This document shows positions 46,640 to 58,457 of a DNA stretch of 64,000 bases, one piece after another. The notes under the pieces are model-generated. The model saw nothing but the letters and a program-made list of their open reading frames with translations, was not told the origin of the DNA and ran no database searches. Both the position numbers and the translations under genes were made by a program. Positions within the stretch are counted from its first letter, which is position 1. The number at the start of each line of letters is the position of its first letter. The stretch covers positions 34,857,340 to 34,921,339 of the forward strand of contig NC_049911.1 in NCBI RefSeq assembly GCF_001411555.2, in the 5' to 3' direction. This DNA is from Juglans regia (lineage: Eukaryota > Streptophyta > Magnoliopsida > Fagales > Juglandaceae).

Positions 46640-47637
46640 GTAGTGGTAGGGGATGGGGAATGGTTGAAAAATCTCAAGAACTATTGGCAATGCTAATCAA
46701 CAGTCACATAACTCCTTTCTCAGTGACTTTTCTTTAGTTAATTGTTTGGGTTCTTTATTGGGTTTCAGCTGCCCCAAAAATATTTGGGCTTTTGATGGGA
46801 GTTTAGGCCCAAAATATGGATATCTTGCAAAAATTTAACAAGAGTGTTGAACGATTGGTTTTAACCTATCATCTTATCAGTGAGGTGAGATAAAAATTTT
46901 ATAAATAGTAATAAAGATAAATAAAATTTTATAAAATTAAAATATTATTAAAATATAATTTTTCATTTGAGTATTTGAAAAAGTTAATTTTTTAAAAAAA
47001 TTAAGAAAATTATAATGATTAGTTTAAAAAAATTATAATAATTAATTTAAAAATATTTTTGTTTAGAAAAATGCTTCTCTTATCACTTATTCTTACTGCT
47101 CGGAGTTACTGTTGTGATTTTTATTTTATTTAGTGATTAAAAAATATTTTTTAATAATATTTTAAAATGTTAAAAAATATATGTAAAAAAACACAAAAAA
47201 ACAAATGATAATATAACTATAAAGGTAGCTCCCTAGGAGCCACTTTTTTTTTTTTTTTTACTTTTTTTATAAGCACATAGAGACAACTTTTGCTTAAGTG
47301 ATGTGTGATTAAGACCTCGTTTGTATTCGTAACCTATCTCAACTCACCACAACTCATCTTATCTTATCATTATAATTTTCTTAAATTTTTATATAAAATA
47401 TAATAAACAATTCAAATTTTCCAAATTTTAAAATATTTTTTTTAAATTTTTACATAAAATATAATAAATAATTTAATTTTTATTTTACTATTTATAAACC
47501 ATTTTAATTCATCTATCTAAATCCAAACCACTGATAAAATCTAATTTTTTTTTTCAAACAAGCCCGTAAAGCCCATCCTGATTCCCAATGCTCACCACCA
47601 ACATTATTTTCTTTTATTACGAGAAATCTCGAAAATA
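46640..47637. other. Spacer with MITE-like remnants
   Basis: A family copy runs from about 47,313 (AAGACCTCGTTTGTATTCG) to about 47,528 (ATCTATCTAAATCCAAACC), with the ATAAAATATAATAAA core duplicated inside. A weaker A/T-rich remnant lies at 46,866-47,060. No gene. Confidence 0.5.
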
Positions 47638-47789
47638 GAGTACGTTTTGGGTAGTGAAAAATATTGAGAATGTTTGTGAATAATAAAAAAAATAAAATAA
47701 AAAATAAAATATTAAATAATAATAAAAAATAGATAAAAAATAAAAAATAAATAAAAAATAATAGTGACTCACACTTACCAAACATACCG
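47638..47789. mobile_element. Short deletion derivative of the Tourist-like element
   Basis: The left end GAGTACGTTTTGGGTAGTG and right end CTTACCAAACATACCG are inverted relative to each other and resemble the ends of the two longer copies. Only about 150 bp remains, mostly AATAAAAAAT units. TAA follows the right end, with no matching left triplet. Confidence 0.6.
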
Positions 47790-48121
47790 TAATTTTAACA
47801 GACGGCACATGATAAGATGACCAAATAAATAATATATTTTCGGTATCGGGGACGAGCAAGCCACTGGTATATGGCAAAAATGAAGGCAGATAAACGAACT
47901 AACCGTATAGATGCCGATTGCAGAGGCGAACCCAAACCCCAGCCATTGAAGCCAAACCTTTCTCCTCCTCCTAAACTTAATACCTTTAGAGCAGTTTCGG
48001 AGTCCAGAAAGTGGAGCCCCATTCTCATACGAATCCAGTAGCCTCTACTTGAGTCCTTTTTCTCAACTTTTCTCTCCCAACCAAACGAACCTCAGCCAAG
48101 ACGACACACACAGAAAGAGAT

Positions 48122-49289
48122 ATGGCGCTTAGAGGGAAGGAGATGATGAAGAAAGTGCTTAAGAACGGGAGGGGAGAAGAACTTGGTACCGGGACTCTTT
48201 GAAGAAGTGCATACCGGACAGCAAGGTGGTGATGGGCAGGGTGCCAGGGCCAATCGCGGCCTCTACACCGACCGCCACATCCAGTTCGTCAATGGCGTCA
48301 GCGAAGACGTCGGTAACAAGTCTGTACTCTTACTCCTCCTCCCCACCACCCCGGTCTCTCTTATTTGCTCAATTTGCCCCCTTTTTCTTTTCTCAATTTT
48401 ATTAATGGTATTTTTCAATGAAAGAATTAGAAATATTGGGTATGCGTTCTGTTTTTGCTAGTGGGTCTTTATATTTATAACTGCTTTGCTGTACCGTTAT
48501 TTAGTACTGGGATTTCGTTCTGCTTTGCGGTACCGTCATTTGGAAGTTTTGCGTACCGTTATATAGCTCTATACTGGTTCTGAAATTAGTGATAATAGCA
48601 ATAGGATTGAGATGCAAAGTTTTATAATGGCGAAAAGGCTTGCAATAATTGAGCTTTCTCTTTGTTTGCTTCTGCAATAATATTTTCAATACAATACGCT
48701 GCCATGCTCCCAGCAGGGCTGTTTACAGTATCATATTTATCTGTGATTGCTTTGTTTTTTATAAATAAGAAATTTGTCTGTATGGTTCTGATAACGTGAT
48801 GCTCTGATAGTTGTTGATTTGATTTTAAAGGTTTGTTTTTGGGAAGAGCTGTAAAGAAAGATGTGTCTCTGAGGGTTTTGTTTATACTGGGGATTGGGTG
48901 GTGTGCTAGTTGGTTTTTCTTTTATAGCTGGTTTTTCACTAAGGACTGATCTGTATTCTATTAGCGTTTTTTTTCATATAACCAGTTGTGCCTCAAATGA
49001 TTCCTGATCTATAGCTAGAATGCCTAGCATGCTCTAATTCCCTGCTGTAAAATGCATGTAATACTAGTGGTAGTAGCAAGTGAACTGAAGGAGGTGTTAA
49101 TTGAAATTACAAGACCAACGGCCCTTATGAATCTGACTTTTCTTTAGTAATATTGGACACATGTTCAATGTTGTATTTCCTTTCAAGAATTGGTAATTTT
49201 TGCTTCACGCCAGAGAACATCGCCCTGATTGAAAGTTTGAAACTGAGCCCAACGTTCTTGGTCCTAGCACCATTAGAGCTATTGTATAT

Positions 49290-49326
<37 letters not shown>

Positions 49327-50474
49327 ATATATATATATTCTTTTAATTATTAAAAGAGATAAAGCGTAAAATGGTGATATCTTACGCCCACTGAACTAGG
49401 AATAATGAATTGTGAAGGACTTTTTTAATCCACTCTACATAATTAAATGAAGTATTGAAGCATTTGCATAAGCTGCTGATTCCTTGGAGTCTCATTTATG
49501 ATTAAGCTGATTCAAGGGGAATGTATAACCATCATTGCTCATTGGTGCAGATTTCTTCTAGTCACACCATTGGATCCTCACTAGACTTGACTTGATCATG
49601 GAAAAGGCTATATCGTGCTTGGATAAAACGTGAATACACCCACTTCTATTTTTTTCTGAGCGAATACATCCACTCGATTATTTCTGATGAAGGTATATGA
49701 TCTGAACAACTTCTATTCAAGTATTAGAAGTGCTTATTGATATGGTATATGTGTTTGTTTTGTCTAGGTTTGGATTGGGATTTTACAAAGTGGCATGTAG
49801 TGATTGGTTAGTCTGGACATTCATACTATATGGTATGTATTGTTGTGTTGGTGCCATTACAATTCATAGGATGAAGCTGTATTATTTTGCTACATAGACC
49901 GAGTCTAGTGTTTGCTACTTCTTAGCATCATGATGTTTTGTTGCCTTTTATCAACTCTGAAGAACTATATTATTGAGATCTTTCTCTGCAACTGTGGTGA
50001 TAGGTCTAGGAGAACTTGGAAGCCAAATGTCCAGGAGAAGCGGCTCTTCAGTTACATTTTAGACCACCATATTTGAGTTAAAGTCGCCACTATGCCTGAG
50101 CCGCATAGACAAGGCAGGTGGGATTGATGAATACCTGCTGAAAACTCCTTGCCAAAAGATGGACACAGAAATGGGCCAATTCTGAAAGAAAAGCTAAGAT
50201 TGAGAAGCTGTATGAAGAGCTTGGGAAGATGGAAGTTGTTTTGTTTTCACCAGAGGATGAAGCCAAATTCGAACAAGGTTTTAAAGATCTGAAACTAGCT
50301 GACAGGGCAGCTTGTAGGGAAGTGAGGAGACGGATGCACAGTTGGTCAGACAAACAGAGGCAGATCAAGGACAAATTAATAGAAGGCCGCCAAGTGACTG
50401 ATAGGGAAGCTGAAAGAATAGGGGATGGAAGCTCACATGGTGATTTTCCGGAGCCGTTGGTTGCAAACTCCTAA
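48122..50474 (+). pseudogene. Mitochondrial large-subunit ribosomal protein bL28m pseudogene (intron-containing)
   Basis: Exon 1 remnant 48122-48319 and exon 2 remnant 50004-50474 keep a GT-AG intron in a sensible place. Similarity to the plant bL28m family is spread over all three frames: MALRGKEMMKKVL at the start, then KKCIPDSKVVMGR in a second frame, then NRGLYTDRHIQFVNGVSED in a third. Exon 2 reads RRTWKPNVQEKRLFSYILD followed by a stop, then in other frames RIDKAGGIDEYLLKTP and KIEKLYEELGKMEVV to the end (PLVANS at 50474). At least four frame changes and one stop are present. One exon 1 break is a short duplication-like insertion (GGTGCCA near 48,239-48,247). Retention of the intron argues for a decayed gene or DNA-level duplicate rather than a retrocopy. 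The Arabidopsis L28 gene At4g31460 (from memory) lies in the matching neighbourhood. Confidence 0.8.
49291..49340 (+). repeat. (CT)n-(TA)n microsatellite in the bL28m pseudogene intron
   Basis: About 15 CT units followed by about 8 TA units. Confidence 0.9.
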
Positions 50475-51520
<1,046 letters not shown>

Positions 51521-51528
51521 TATAAAAA
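51521..51528 (+). promoter_or_regulatory. TATA box of the DUF761 gene
   Basis: TATAAAAA lies 72 bases upstream of the chosen ATG at 51593. Transcription would begin near 51,550, after the upstream in-frame ATG at 51512. This supports the shorter start. Confidence 0.6.
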
Positions 51529-51592
51529 CCTTAATATCCCCATATTGTTGCATCAAAGTTTCACTTCAGCCAAAAAAAGAAAGAAAACAAAA

Positions 51593-51958
51593 ATGGGTAT
51601 AAGAGATCAGAGCTGGCTAGTACTGCCGTGCGGCCGCCTGAATAAGGCAGTGAGAAAATTAACATTTTTTATTAGATTAAACCTGAGGCGACTGCGTTTA
51701 GATTCCATTTTAGGTTGTACTTCTAATAGACAAAGGTTGAGCTTTAATGATCGATGGGGCTTGCTGCATGGACGACGTTGCATCGAAGTGATCGACGAAG
51801 ACGAAAAGTCCGATGGAAATTGTTCGGTGATAGGGGTTCAACGAGCTACATCATGTTTTGCTTCCGATGATGATGATGATATCGATGGCAGAGCGGAGAT
51901 TTTTATTGCAAATTTTCGTCGCCACCTTCGTTTAGAAAGACAGGTTTCTTTGGAGTAA
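51593..51958 (+). CDS. Small DUF761-domain protein
   Basis: An intronless gene for 121 residues. The N-terminus MGIRDQSW is followed by a basic stretch (RLNKAVRKL, RLNLRRLRL). The C-terminus has an aspartate run (DDDDDIDGRA) and then EIFIANFRRHLRLERQVSLE, which fits the C-terminal motif of DUF761 proteins (acidic residues, then EFI-x-x-F, then LxLxRQ). DUF761 proteins are plant-specific, often short and stress-induced; their biochemical role is not established. The ATG at 51593 is preferred over 51512 because of the TATA box at 51521 and the AAAAATGGG context. Neighbours give no functional hint. Confidence 0.78.
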   Translation: MGIRDQSWLVLPCGRLNKAVRKLTFFIRLNLRRLRLDSILGCTSNRQRLSFNDRWGLLHGRRCIEVIDEDEKSDGNCSVIGVQRATSCFASDDDDDIDGRAEIFIANFRRHLRLERQVSLE

Positions 51959-53098
51959 ACGTCTTACGTCCTCATGAAATCAATTGGTCGATCATCGTTT
52001 TGACGTTTGTCTGTCAATTTTAGAATCAAGAACAAGCATGTTTTTTTTTTTTTTTTCTTTTGCAGTGTGAACATCTTTTTTATAATTAAGCTGTGCCAAT
52101 ATAATGATATATATATATACACACACACACATATATATAATATATATTATGAAATCTTTTTGTCTTTGTTTAATTAGTAAATCAAATTCATTGCGAGCAA
52201 AGATTTTTAGCAGCACGATTTTACTCTTTATAATTTGTTCTTTTTTAATTTCTAAAAGTTAAAATCCTTATAACCCATCATGTGAGTCCTTAATATTGGG
52301 AGTAATTAGCCAGAGAAATCAGACAAAGAATAGTACTACCGTTAGGAGCCCAGAGTACTACTACGTATTTCCGGCATATATTTCGCTCGATCGTGGGTGT
52401 TAGTACTATATGTTGCCACTCATTTTCAAGGAGGCAGATACGACTTGAAGTGGCGGTAAAAAGTCACTTATGATAAAAATATGGACTAATTGCGATAAAA
52501 TCAGTGGGAAGAAAAAAAAACTAATTTGTTGTAGCGAGTGATCGGCTTCTTAGCTGTAAAGCAAGATATACATTGTATAGACATGGAGTACACCCAAAAA
52601 GAATACACCTTATTAAAGGCATCATCATTTCAATTTAACAAATTATAATTATATGGTAAGTCTATATATATATGCCATTCAATTATATGCTTAATTTGCA
52701 ACTTCTGATCGATGACATGCATGATTCATATCAAAATCATGGAAAACAGTAATAAGGTAAAATCACAAATAAAAATAAAAGCACATGATGATTCGTACTC
52801 TAATTAAAATGCAGTATTATACAACAATTAATTACCAGTACTGGGGAAAGGAATAAACATAGGCCAGCAACCTTGATCGATCCCCCCCGTCCATACGATG
52901 TGGTTAATTTATTAGATAGATTCATGTGTCCATATCTAAGAACTTCTGATCTTAATTCACTCCATTTTTTACCTTAATTTTTCTGTCACATTGCATGTGT
53001 TTGTGTTTGTGTTTGTCAAATCTCATAGTATACGTAGGTATTGTAGTTTAATTATGTCAAACCGATCAAGGAGAATTCATATTTATAGAATATCGGTT
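51959..53098. other. Spacer, no gene seen
   Basis: Contains a TA/CA microsatellite at 52,107-52,148, poly-T at 52,040-52,055 and GTTTGT repeats at 53,000-53,015. The last part (52,900-53,098) probably includes the 3' untranslated region of the minus-strand calmodulin-binding gene. Confidence 0.5.
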
Positions 53099-54424
53099 TC
53101 ATTTGGATGAGGCTTCTTTATCTATGACCGTCTCAAATGCCCCAACCAGTGCTCTCACTTTGTTCTTCCTCTCCTCCAACAGCTTGCTTGCAGTCTCCTC
53201 AATCACATCATTATATGCCTGAGATTCTTTCTTAACCTGTCCGAATTGGCGATTCGATGATGCCGTACTCGCTGCTACCACTGGCTTTGTTTCTTCTACT
53301 CCACCCTCAAGTACATCTTCTCCTTCCTTGGAATTAAGCCCTTCGCTTTCTCCATCCATCCCTTCCTTCTCGTCCACCGAGTTGTCCTCAATATTCTTGT
53401 TTTCATCGCCAGAATCTCTGTCTTCAGCATCCTGATCTTCTCCTTTAATATCTTCTTTGACCTCAACTCTTGCCTCGCTTGCCACAGTACTCTCTTCTTG
53501 GTGACTCTCATTGCTTTCATCTTTGCTTCCATTATCCACTTCTCCTTCGGGTGGATTCTCAGCCTTTTCTTCTGGTATTTTATCTCCATCTTCTTCAATA
53601 TTCTGAGCATCCAAATTTGTACTCATTTCTTCTGAAACTTCTGGGATGTTACAAGACTCGTGTTTCTCATCATCTTCTCCATTATTGACCTCAGAGTCTG
53701 CAACATCAGTTTGCTGATCATTTTCGTATTTTAGCACTTCACCTGCACCCTCACCTTCCACCTTTACCACTTCCTCAACCTCACGAACCAAAAAATCTCC
53801 ATCGTCTTCCACACTTTGATGACTCAACGAGTCCGTTGTATCGACATTAATCTTGGGAGCTTCTGTCGAAACAGAAGCAGCATTAATTTCCTTCTTAGCG
53901 ACAGGGTTCGTGCTCTTCTTCGTGGTCTTTGCATGGGAAGCCTGTGCTCTTCCAGCCTTGATTAATGTCTTTTTTGGAGTCCTCTCCCCACAGGGTTCCA
54001 GAGAAGTGGCAGTGCTTCTAGGTGAAAAAGAAGTAGAACGAACAGTTGGTGTTCTGACTCGAGGGCCGGGGGAGACAAGTGCACTACGCAGTCTGGAATC
54101 CGATTGTGGCTTGTCAAAGGATCTTCTTCTGATGTAAGTGGGAGTGACCTTCTGTTGGGTGTCTTCAGGGCCAGATTTCTTGATCACGTACTTGAAAGAC
54201 TCAGTGCGTGAGCTTAATGTAGGCTTGAGGTAGCTTGGGACTTGTTTTTTATCAGTTGTAGACGAAGAAGAAGCTTTATGATGTGTAGAGCTTGTAGTAG
54301 TGGCACGACTTTTGGTGGTGGTGGCGGCGGCGGCAGAGGCGGTTCGAGAATTTGAAGGGACTGCAGTCCTCTTCTCCTTCCCAAGATTACTGCTACCAAG
54401 TACTTTTCCTTTCGTAGTTGCCAT
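53099..54424 (-). CDS. Plant calmodulin-binding-domain protein
   Basis: A single frame of 441 residues. Most of it is low-complexity: a Ser/Thr/Ala-rich basic N-terminus (residues 1-75), then VPSYLKPTLSSRTESFKY and TPTYIRRRSFDKP, a Ser/Arg/Pro stretch, and a long Glu/Asp-rich middle (200-390). The C-terminal 45 residues, with KKESQAYNDVIEETASKLL, ERKNKVRALVGAFETVI and a terminal K, match the plant calmodulin-binding domain (CaM_binding, PF07839), where the amphipathic KNKVRALVGAFETVI helix binds calmodulin. The YLKPTxSSRxESFKY segment is also typical of this family. The protein probably links Ca2+/calmodulin to an unknown partner. There is no transmembrane or enzymatic segment. The start at 54424 (MATTKGK) is the first ATG of the frame. 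Confidence 0.85.
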   Translation of the reverse strand: MATTKGKVLGSSNLGKEKRTAVPSNSRTASAAAATTTKSRATTTSSTHHKASSSSTTDKKQVPSYLKPTLSSRTESFKYVIKKSGPEDTQQKVTPTYIRRRSFDKPQSDSRLRSALVSPGPRVRTPTVRSTSFSPRSTATSLEPCGERTPKKTLIKAGRAQASHAKTTKKSTNPVAKKEINAASVSTEAPKINVDTTDSLSHQSVEDDGDFLVREVEEVVKVEGEGAGEVLKYENDQQTDVADSEVNNGEDDEKHESCNIPEVSEEMSTNLDAQNIEEDGDKIPEEKAENPPEGEVDNGSKDESNESHQEESTVASEARVEVKEDIKGEDQDAEDRDSGDENKNIEDNSVDEKEGMDGESEGLNSKEGEDVLEGGVEETKPVVAASTASSNRQFGQVKKESQAYNDVIEETASKLLEERKNKVRALVGAFETVIDKEASSK

Positions 54425-55550
54425 ATATTTTAGGTTGTATATATCACCAAATAAAATGCTGCATTTTCAAATTAAAGAGCAATGGGTAAGCGCAATTGAT
54501 TCTACATCACGATCTTGTTTTGTTATCACTTAATTAAATCATCGCCCATCCCAAAAGTTGGAGCTGATGTGGAAAAAAAATCATTTGAACATGTTGATGA
54601 TCAAGCAACGCAATATATCATTGCTAACAATTCACAACTTTGCATTTTTTTATCTCTCCAGCAGCCTCTTTCTCAACAACTCCTACAAACCGTACGTAGT
54701 TGCTTGGGATTGAGATATATCATTAGTATTCATTATTATTCATAAATTCTAATTTATAAATTTTATTACTATTTATAAATCATCTCTCAATCCAAACATG
54801 CATTAATTCTCCTCCCCAGCTAATATAAATCGATTTGGCAACAATTTGAAAATTAAAGTAAGGTTACTTTTTCTGTAGTAAACTTTACCAGCCGAAAGAT
54901 ACGAATTTGACTGGAAAAAATGAACAACATTGCAACAATATTCATTATTTAAATGCTAAAAGAAATACCAAGAGCTAGAGATCAGATACCATCAAAAGCA
55001 AAGCCATGGAAGAGTAAATTTACGGGAACAGAGAGAGAGAGAGAGAGAGGGGTGCTTATAGACGCGGTAAGCATACCTTGATCAAATTAGAAGATTCATG
55101 CATGCATGGAAGAAAGAGTAAATGATTAATGGGAACAAACTAAAAGAAAATGCTTTGAAAGACGGATTTATGGAGGAAAAGAAACGAATGGTCGATGAGA
55201 GAGAGAACGAAGGTGTTGGGATTGATAAAAGAAGCGCGAATTGCGTTGAAATAGCTCAAGGAGTGGTGCTACGGTACTACTGGCGAATTAGGTGTCTGCG
55301 GCCACGAAATCAAAACCACCTTGATCTGTTCACAAAACTAGTTGTCTATAATTGACTTTTTCTAAATAAAAGAAGAAGATTTTTTTTTTTTTTAATTTTT
55401 ATTTCTTTGCATGGGACCAACTTTTCTTAACAGCTATATATAGGTTAGCTTGGCTTCAAACTCTGATCATCTCATGTGCCCAGTTACAGTCAAGCACGTA
55501 TGCATGCATGGATGGATAATACCTTAATTGGATGATGAAGTTAGCGCTAG

Positions 55551-55589
<39 letters not shown>

Positions 55590-56900
55590 TTGTAGCTGAA
55601 AGAAATTAAGTGTGAAAAAAAATTGGAGCATTGGAATTTTCAGGTGGGATTGACGTTGTCTGGCAATAGACGATGATCATGAACTGCTGTCCAATTAATA
55701 TAAAAACAAATGAAATAAGAATAATATTCTATTTAGGAGAATTAGTTATTTATGATGATAACGATTATTTATAATAAAAATATATTTATTTTAATAAAAA
55801 ATAATTTTTTTTGTAGTGTGCTCGCTTGAGAGAATGATCAATCAAGTTTCATCGATATTGCAAGGTGGGTCCAAATTATTAGATAGATCATCATGTAAGG
55901 ATTAGGGCTATTCCGGTCATTTATTGCTTTAATTTATTTATTTCGTGGATAGGCTGTAATTAAACTGATCAAAGACGAGGGAGGGTGGCATGCATGAGTA
56001 CTACTACTACTACTTCATGATCAATTCATCTGATTTTATGATCATGAGAACAATTTTTTTATTATTATAATTAAGTAAAATAAAAGGCTAACTTTATCAA
56101 ATTATGGTCAGTACAATTGATCTTTGCACTTTAATAATTAGAATGAAAGGATGCTGTCTCCCAATGTAATAATTTAATTGGAATAGTACTTGACAGCGTG
56201 TCGCTGGCTGCAGGTGTTAGTAATTCTAAGATCAGCCTTTGCATAAACGACACGTCATTTTTAGAAACAAGTTAGCTGCCTTTATAAAGAGTACTACTAG
56301 TTGTGGCGCGCGCGCATTGCCTAAACGACACGTCATGATCTTGAAATATGACCTGTACATACATTCTTTTCTTCTTATAATTAACTTGCGAATAATGTCG
56401 AGTAGTTTACGTCACACCATTATATATTATATAATATGCTTTTTTGCCTTTCTTTTCTTTTATTTCCTTTCCGTTTTGGTGACTTGCTGGTCCTTCGTTA
56501 CTCCATAACATATAATAAAAATAGTTTCAAGCTTATCTGTTTATTATGGCAGCTTGCAAACGACAAAGTGAATTCCAACCACAACTGCAATATGCTTCGA
56601 GTGGTGGCCGGAGGCGCTTGACCCTGATCTCTCCATTTCACACCTGCCAATTACATGCCCTTTCTCAAATCAAAAGTTCTTGATTTTGTTTGCTTAATTT
56701 TATTTTTTAAACAAATATACTTGCTAACTTTCAAGCACTCTTATTAAAAAAATAATAAATCTTATATGGACATGAATAATTTATTTCATAATAAATCTTT
56801 TTTTTTTAAATAACTCTAAAATTATATATAACATTCCTCTATTATAATATTTATCCCCTTAGTTTTTAATTTTAAAACGGATCAAATTATACGGACATAA
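54425..56900. other. Calmodulin-binding gene promoter and A/T-rich spacer
   Basis: GA repeats at 55,030-55,050, a TA microsatellite at 55,556-55,587, CTA repeats at 56,001-56,012. Open frames at 54515, 55122, 56239 and 56436 are short and resemble nothing. Confidence 0.5.
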
Positions 56901-56905
56901 CCATT

Positions 56906-57110
56906 AGATGTTGTTTAGATAGTAAGTTAATATGAGATGAGATGAAAGTTAAAAGTTAAAAGTTGAATAAAATATTATTAAAATATTATTTTTTTAATAT
57001 TATTATTATTTTAAAATTTTTTTAAAAAAATAAATATTATATTTTATATAAAAATTTAAAAAAATTATAAGAAATGAGATTAATTGAGATACTTCTCAAT
57101 CCAGACATGG
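56906..57110. mobile_element. A/T-rich MITE-like element
   Basis: It starts AGATGTTGTTTAGATAGTAAG, then ATGAGATGAGATGAAAGTTAAAAG, with the core TTGAATAAAATATTATTAAAATATT, and ends GAGATACTTCTCAATCCAGACATGG. A good copy of the family, in the opposite orientation to that at 26,248. Confidence 0.6.
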
Positions 57111-58295
57111 CTTTAATATTCCATCTTCGGTTAATTTCGTGGGCCACAATGTCCATATTCTAGGTGCTTTCGGTATTTGTTATTATCATTAGAAAGGATA
57201 AAAGGGACCCACGTACACAAATACATGGATTAAATTAAATTATTATTAATATAGGGCTATAGGGTTTCAATTATTTTAGACATTAACTTTATACTATAAT
57301 TATAACATTTTTTTTTCCTAATAGATCGCTTCTTATTATCAACACTTTAGTCTCAAGTAACTTTATAAACCAACTACCTTTCCTTTTGAAATATGTATTG
57401 TAAAATTATAAATTAACGTGATTTAATATAATACATTAAATTATAAAATTATTTTTATTGTAAATTAATTAGTAGATTTAACATATCATATAAAACTATA
57501 TATACAAGTTTGAATGGTTTTTTTTTTTTTTATAGCGATAACACTTCTCCTATTTTTTTTATAGAATTGTTTTTATAATATATAACAAATTATAGTTTTT
57601 ATTTTTATTTTTTGGAGGCAGTACAGATGCATTAATTTCATTTGATTTTAGCTTAATTGCCAGTACGTGTACGCCTTGCTCTTAATAATTAAGAAGAGAG
57701 GAAAATTCTTCAAATTATCACAGATCACAGACAGACATGGACCAAGTTGGTAGGGAAAAGACTTGTTTTCGAGCTTTAATTCCTTTCCTTGGGAAGATAG
57801 TCAAGCCCTTTGTTTGCCATGGGAGCAAGCAAGTTCCTGATCTTTACCCTCTTTCTAAAAGAAAGGAATCCCCTCAATATCTTGCAATGCAGCACGTACG
57901 ATTGTGTTTCCTTTTCAAAACATCTCGATCGATGCCTTAAATGGAAGCAATAGCTTTTAGTTCAACAAGGTTTAGAATTTAGAACCCTATTTTACAATTT
58001 GGCATGCTTCGCTAATTGCCATTAACTACTCTTCGGATTAGATCAGAACCAAATCATTCATAAAAATCTTGTATTCCCCTCTACGTTGGATATTGGTATA
58101 TCCAGATTTTTCTTGACTGAGAATCCATGTTTGGTTTCTAAAATATGATTCATCTTTGATTTTTTAGTTAATATATTATTATTATTATTATTATAGAATA
58201 TATTCATAATATTCTAGTATGCATATATAGGAATATAACTTATTCTTTAGTCCATATTTAGTTTAATCAATCAGTATCAATTAATATCGTTGATT
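57111..58295. other. A/T-rich spacer with one doubtful small open frame
   Basis: A frame at 57737-57940 (67 codons, MDQVGREKTCFRAL...) has better codon variety than its surroundings and could be a short first exon, since GTACG follows CAGCAC at 57,898. I recognise no family. The rest holds poly-T/A runs and ATT repeats (58,178-58,195). Confidence 0.4.
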
Positions 58296-58457
58296 TAGGC
58301 CTTATTTGGATATGAAAACGGTTTCATCTCATCTCATCATTTTAATTTTTTAAAATTTTAAAATAATAATAATATTAAAAAAAATAATTATAACAATATT
58401 TTATTCAACTTTCATCTAAAACTATCTAATTTCATCTCCCTATTCAAACGGGGCCTA
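58296..58457. mobile_element. Short MITE with clear inverted ends
   Basis: It begins TAGGCCTTATTTGGATATG and ends TATTCAAACGGGGCCTA, so the outer 6 bp (TAGGCC/GGCCTA) and the (T)ATTTGGAT/ATTCAAAC parts are inverted. Inside: TTTCATCTCATCTCATCATTT, the usual A/T core, and TTTCATCTCCC. This 162-bp copy gives the clearest view of the family's termini. Confidence 0.65.

Noticed and set aside
53296..54399. Basic minus-strand frames and plus-strand frames within the calmodulin-binding gene
   Set aside because: Shifted-frame readings of its Glu- and Ser-rich repeats.
55122..55355. A 77-codon frame MINGNKLKEN...
   Set aside because: Plausible codons, but no family resemblance, no conserved motif and no promoter context that I can see.
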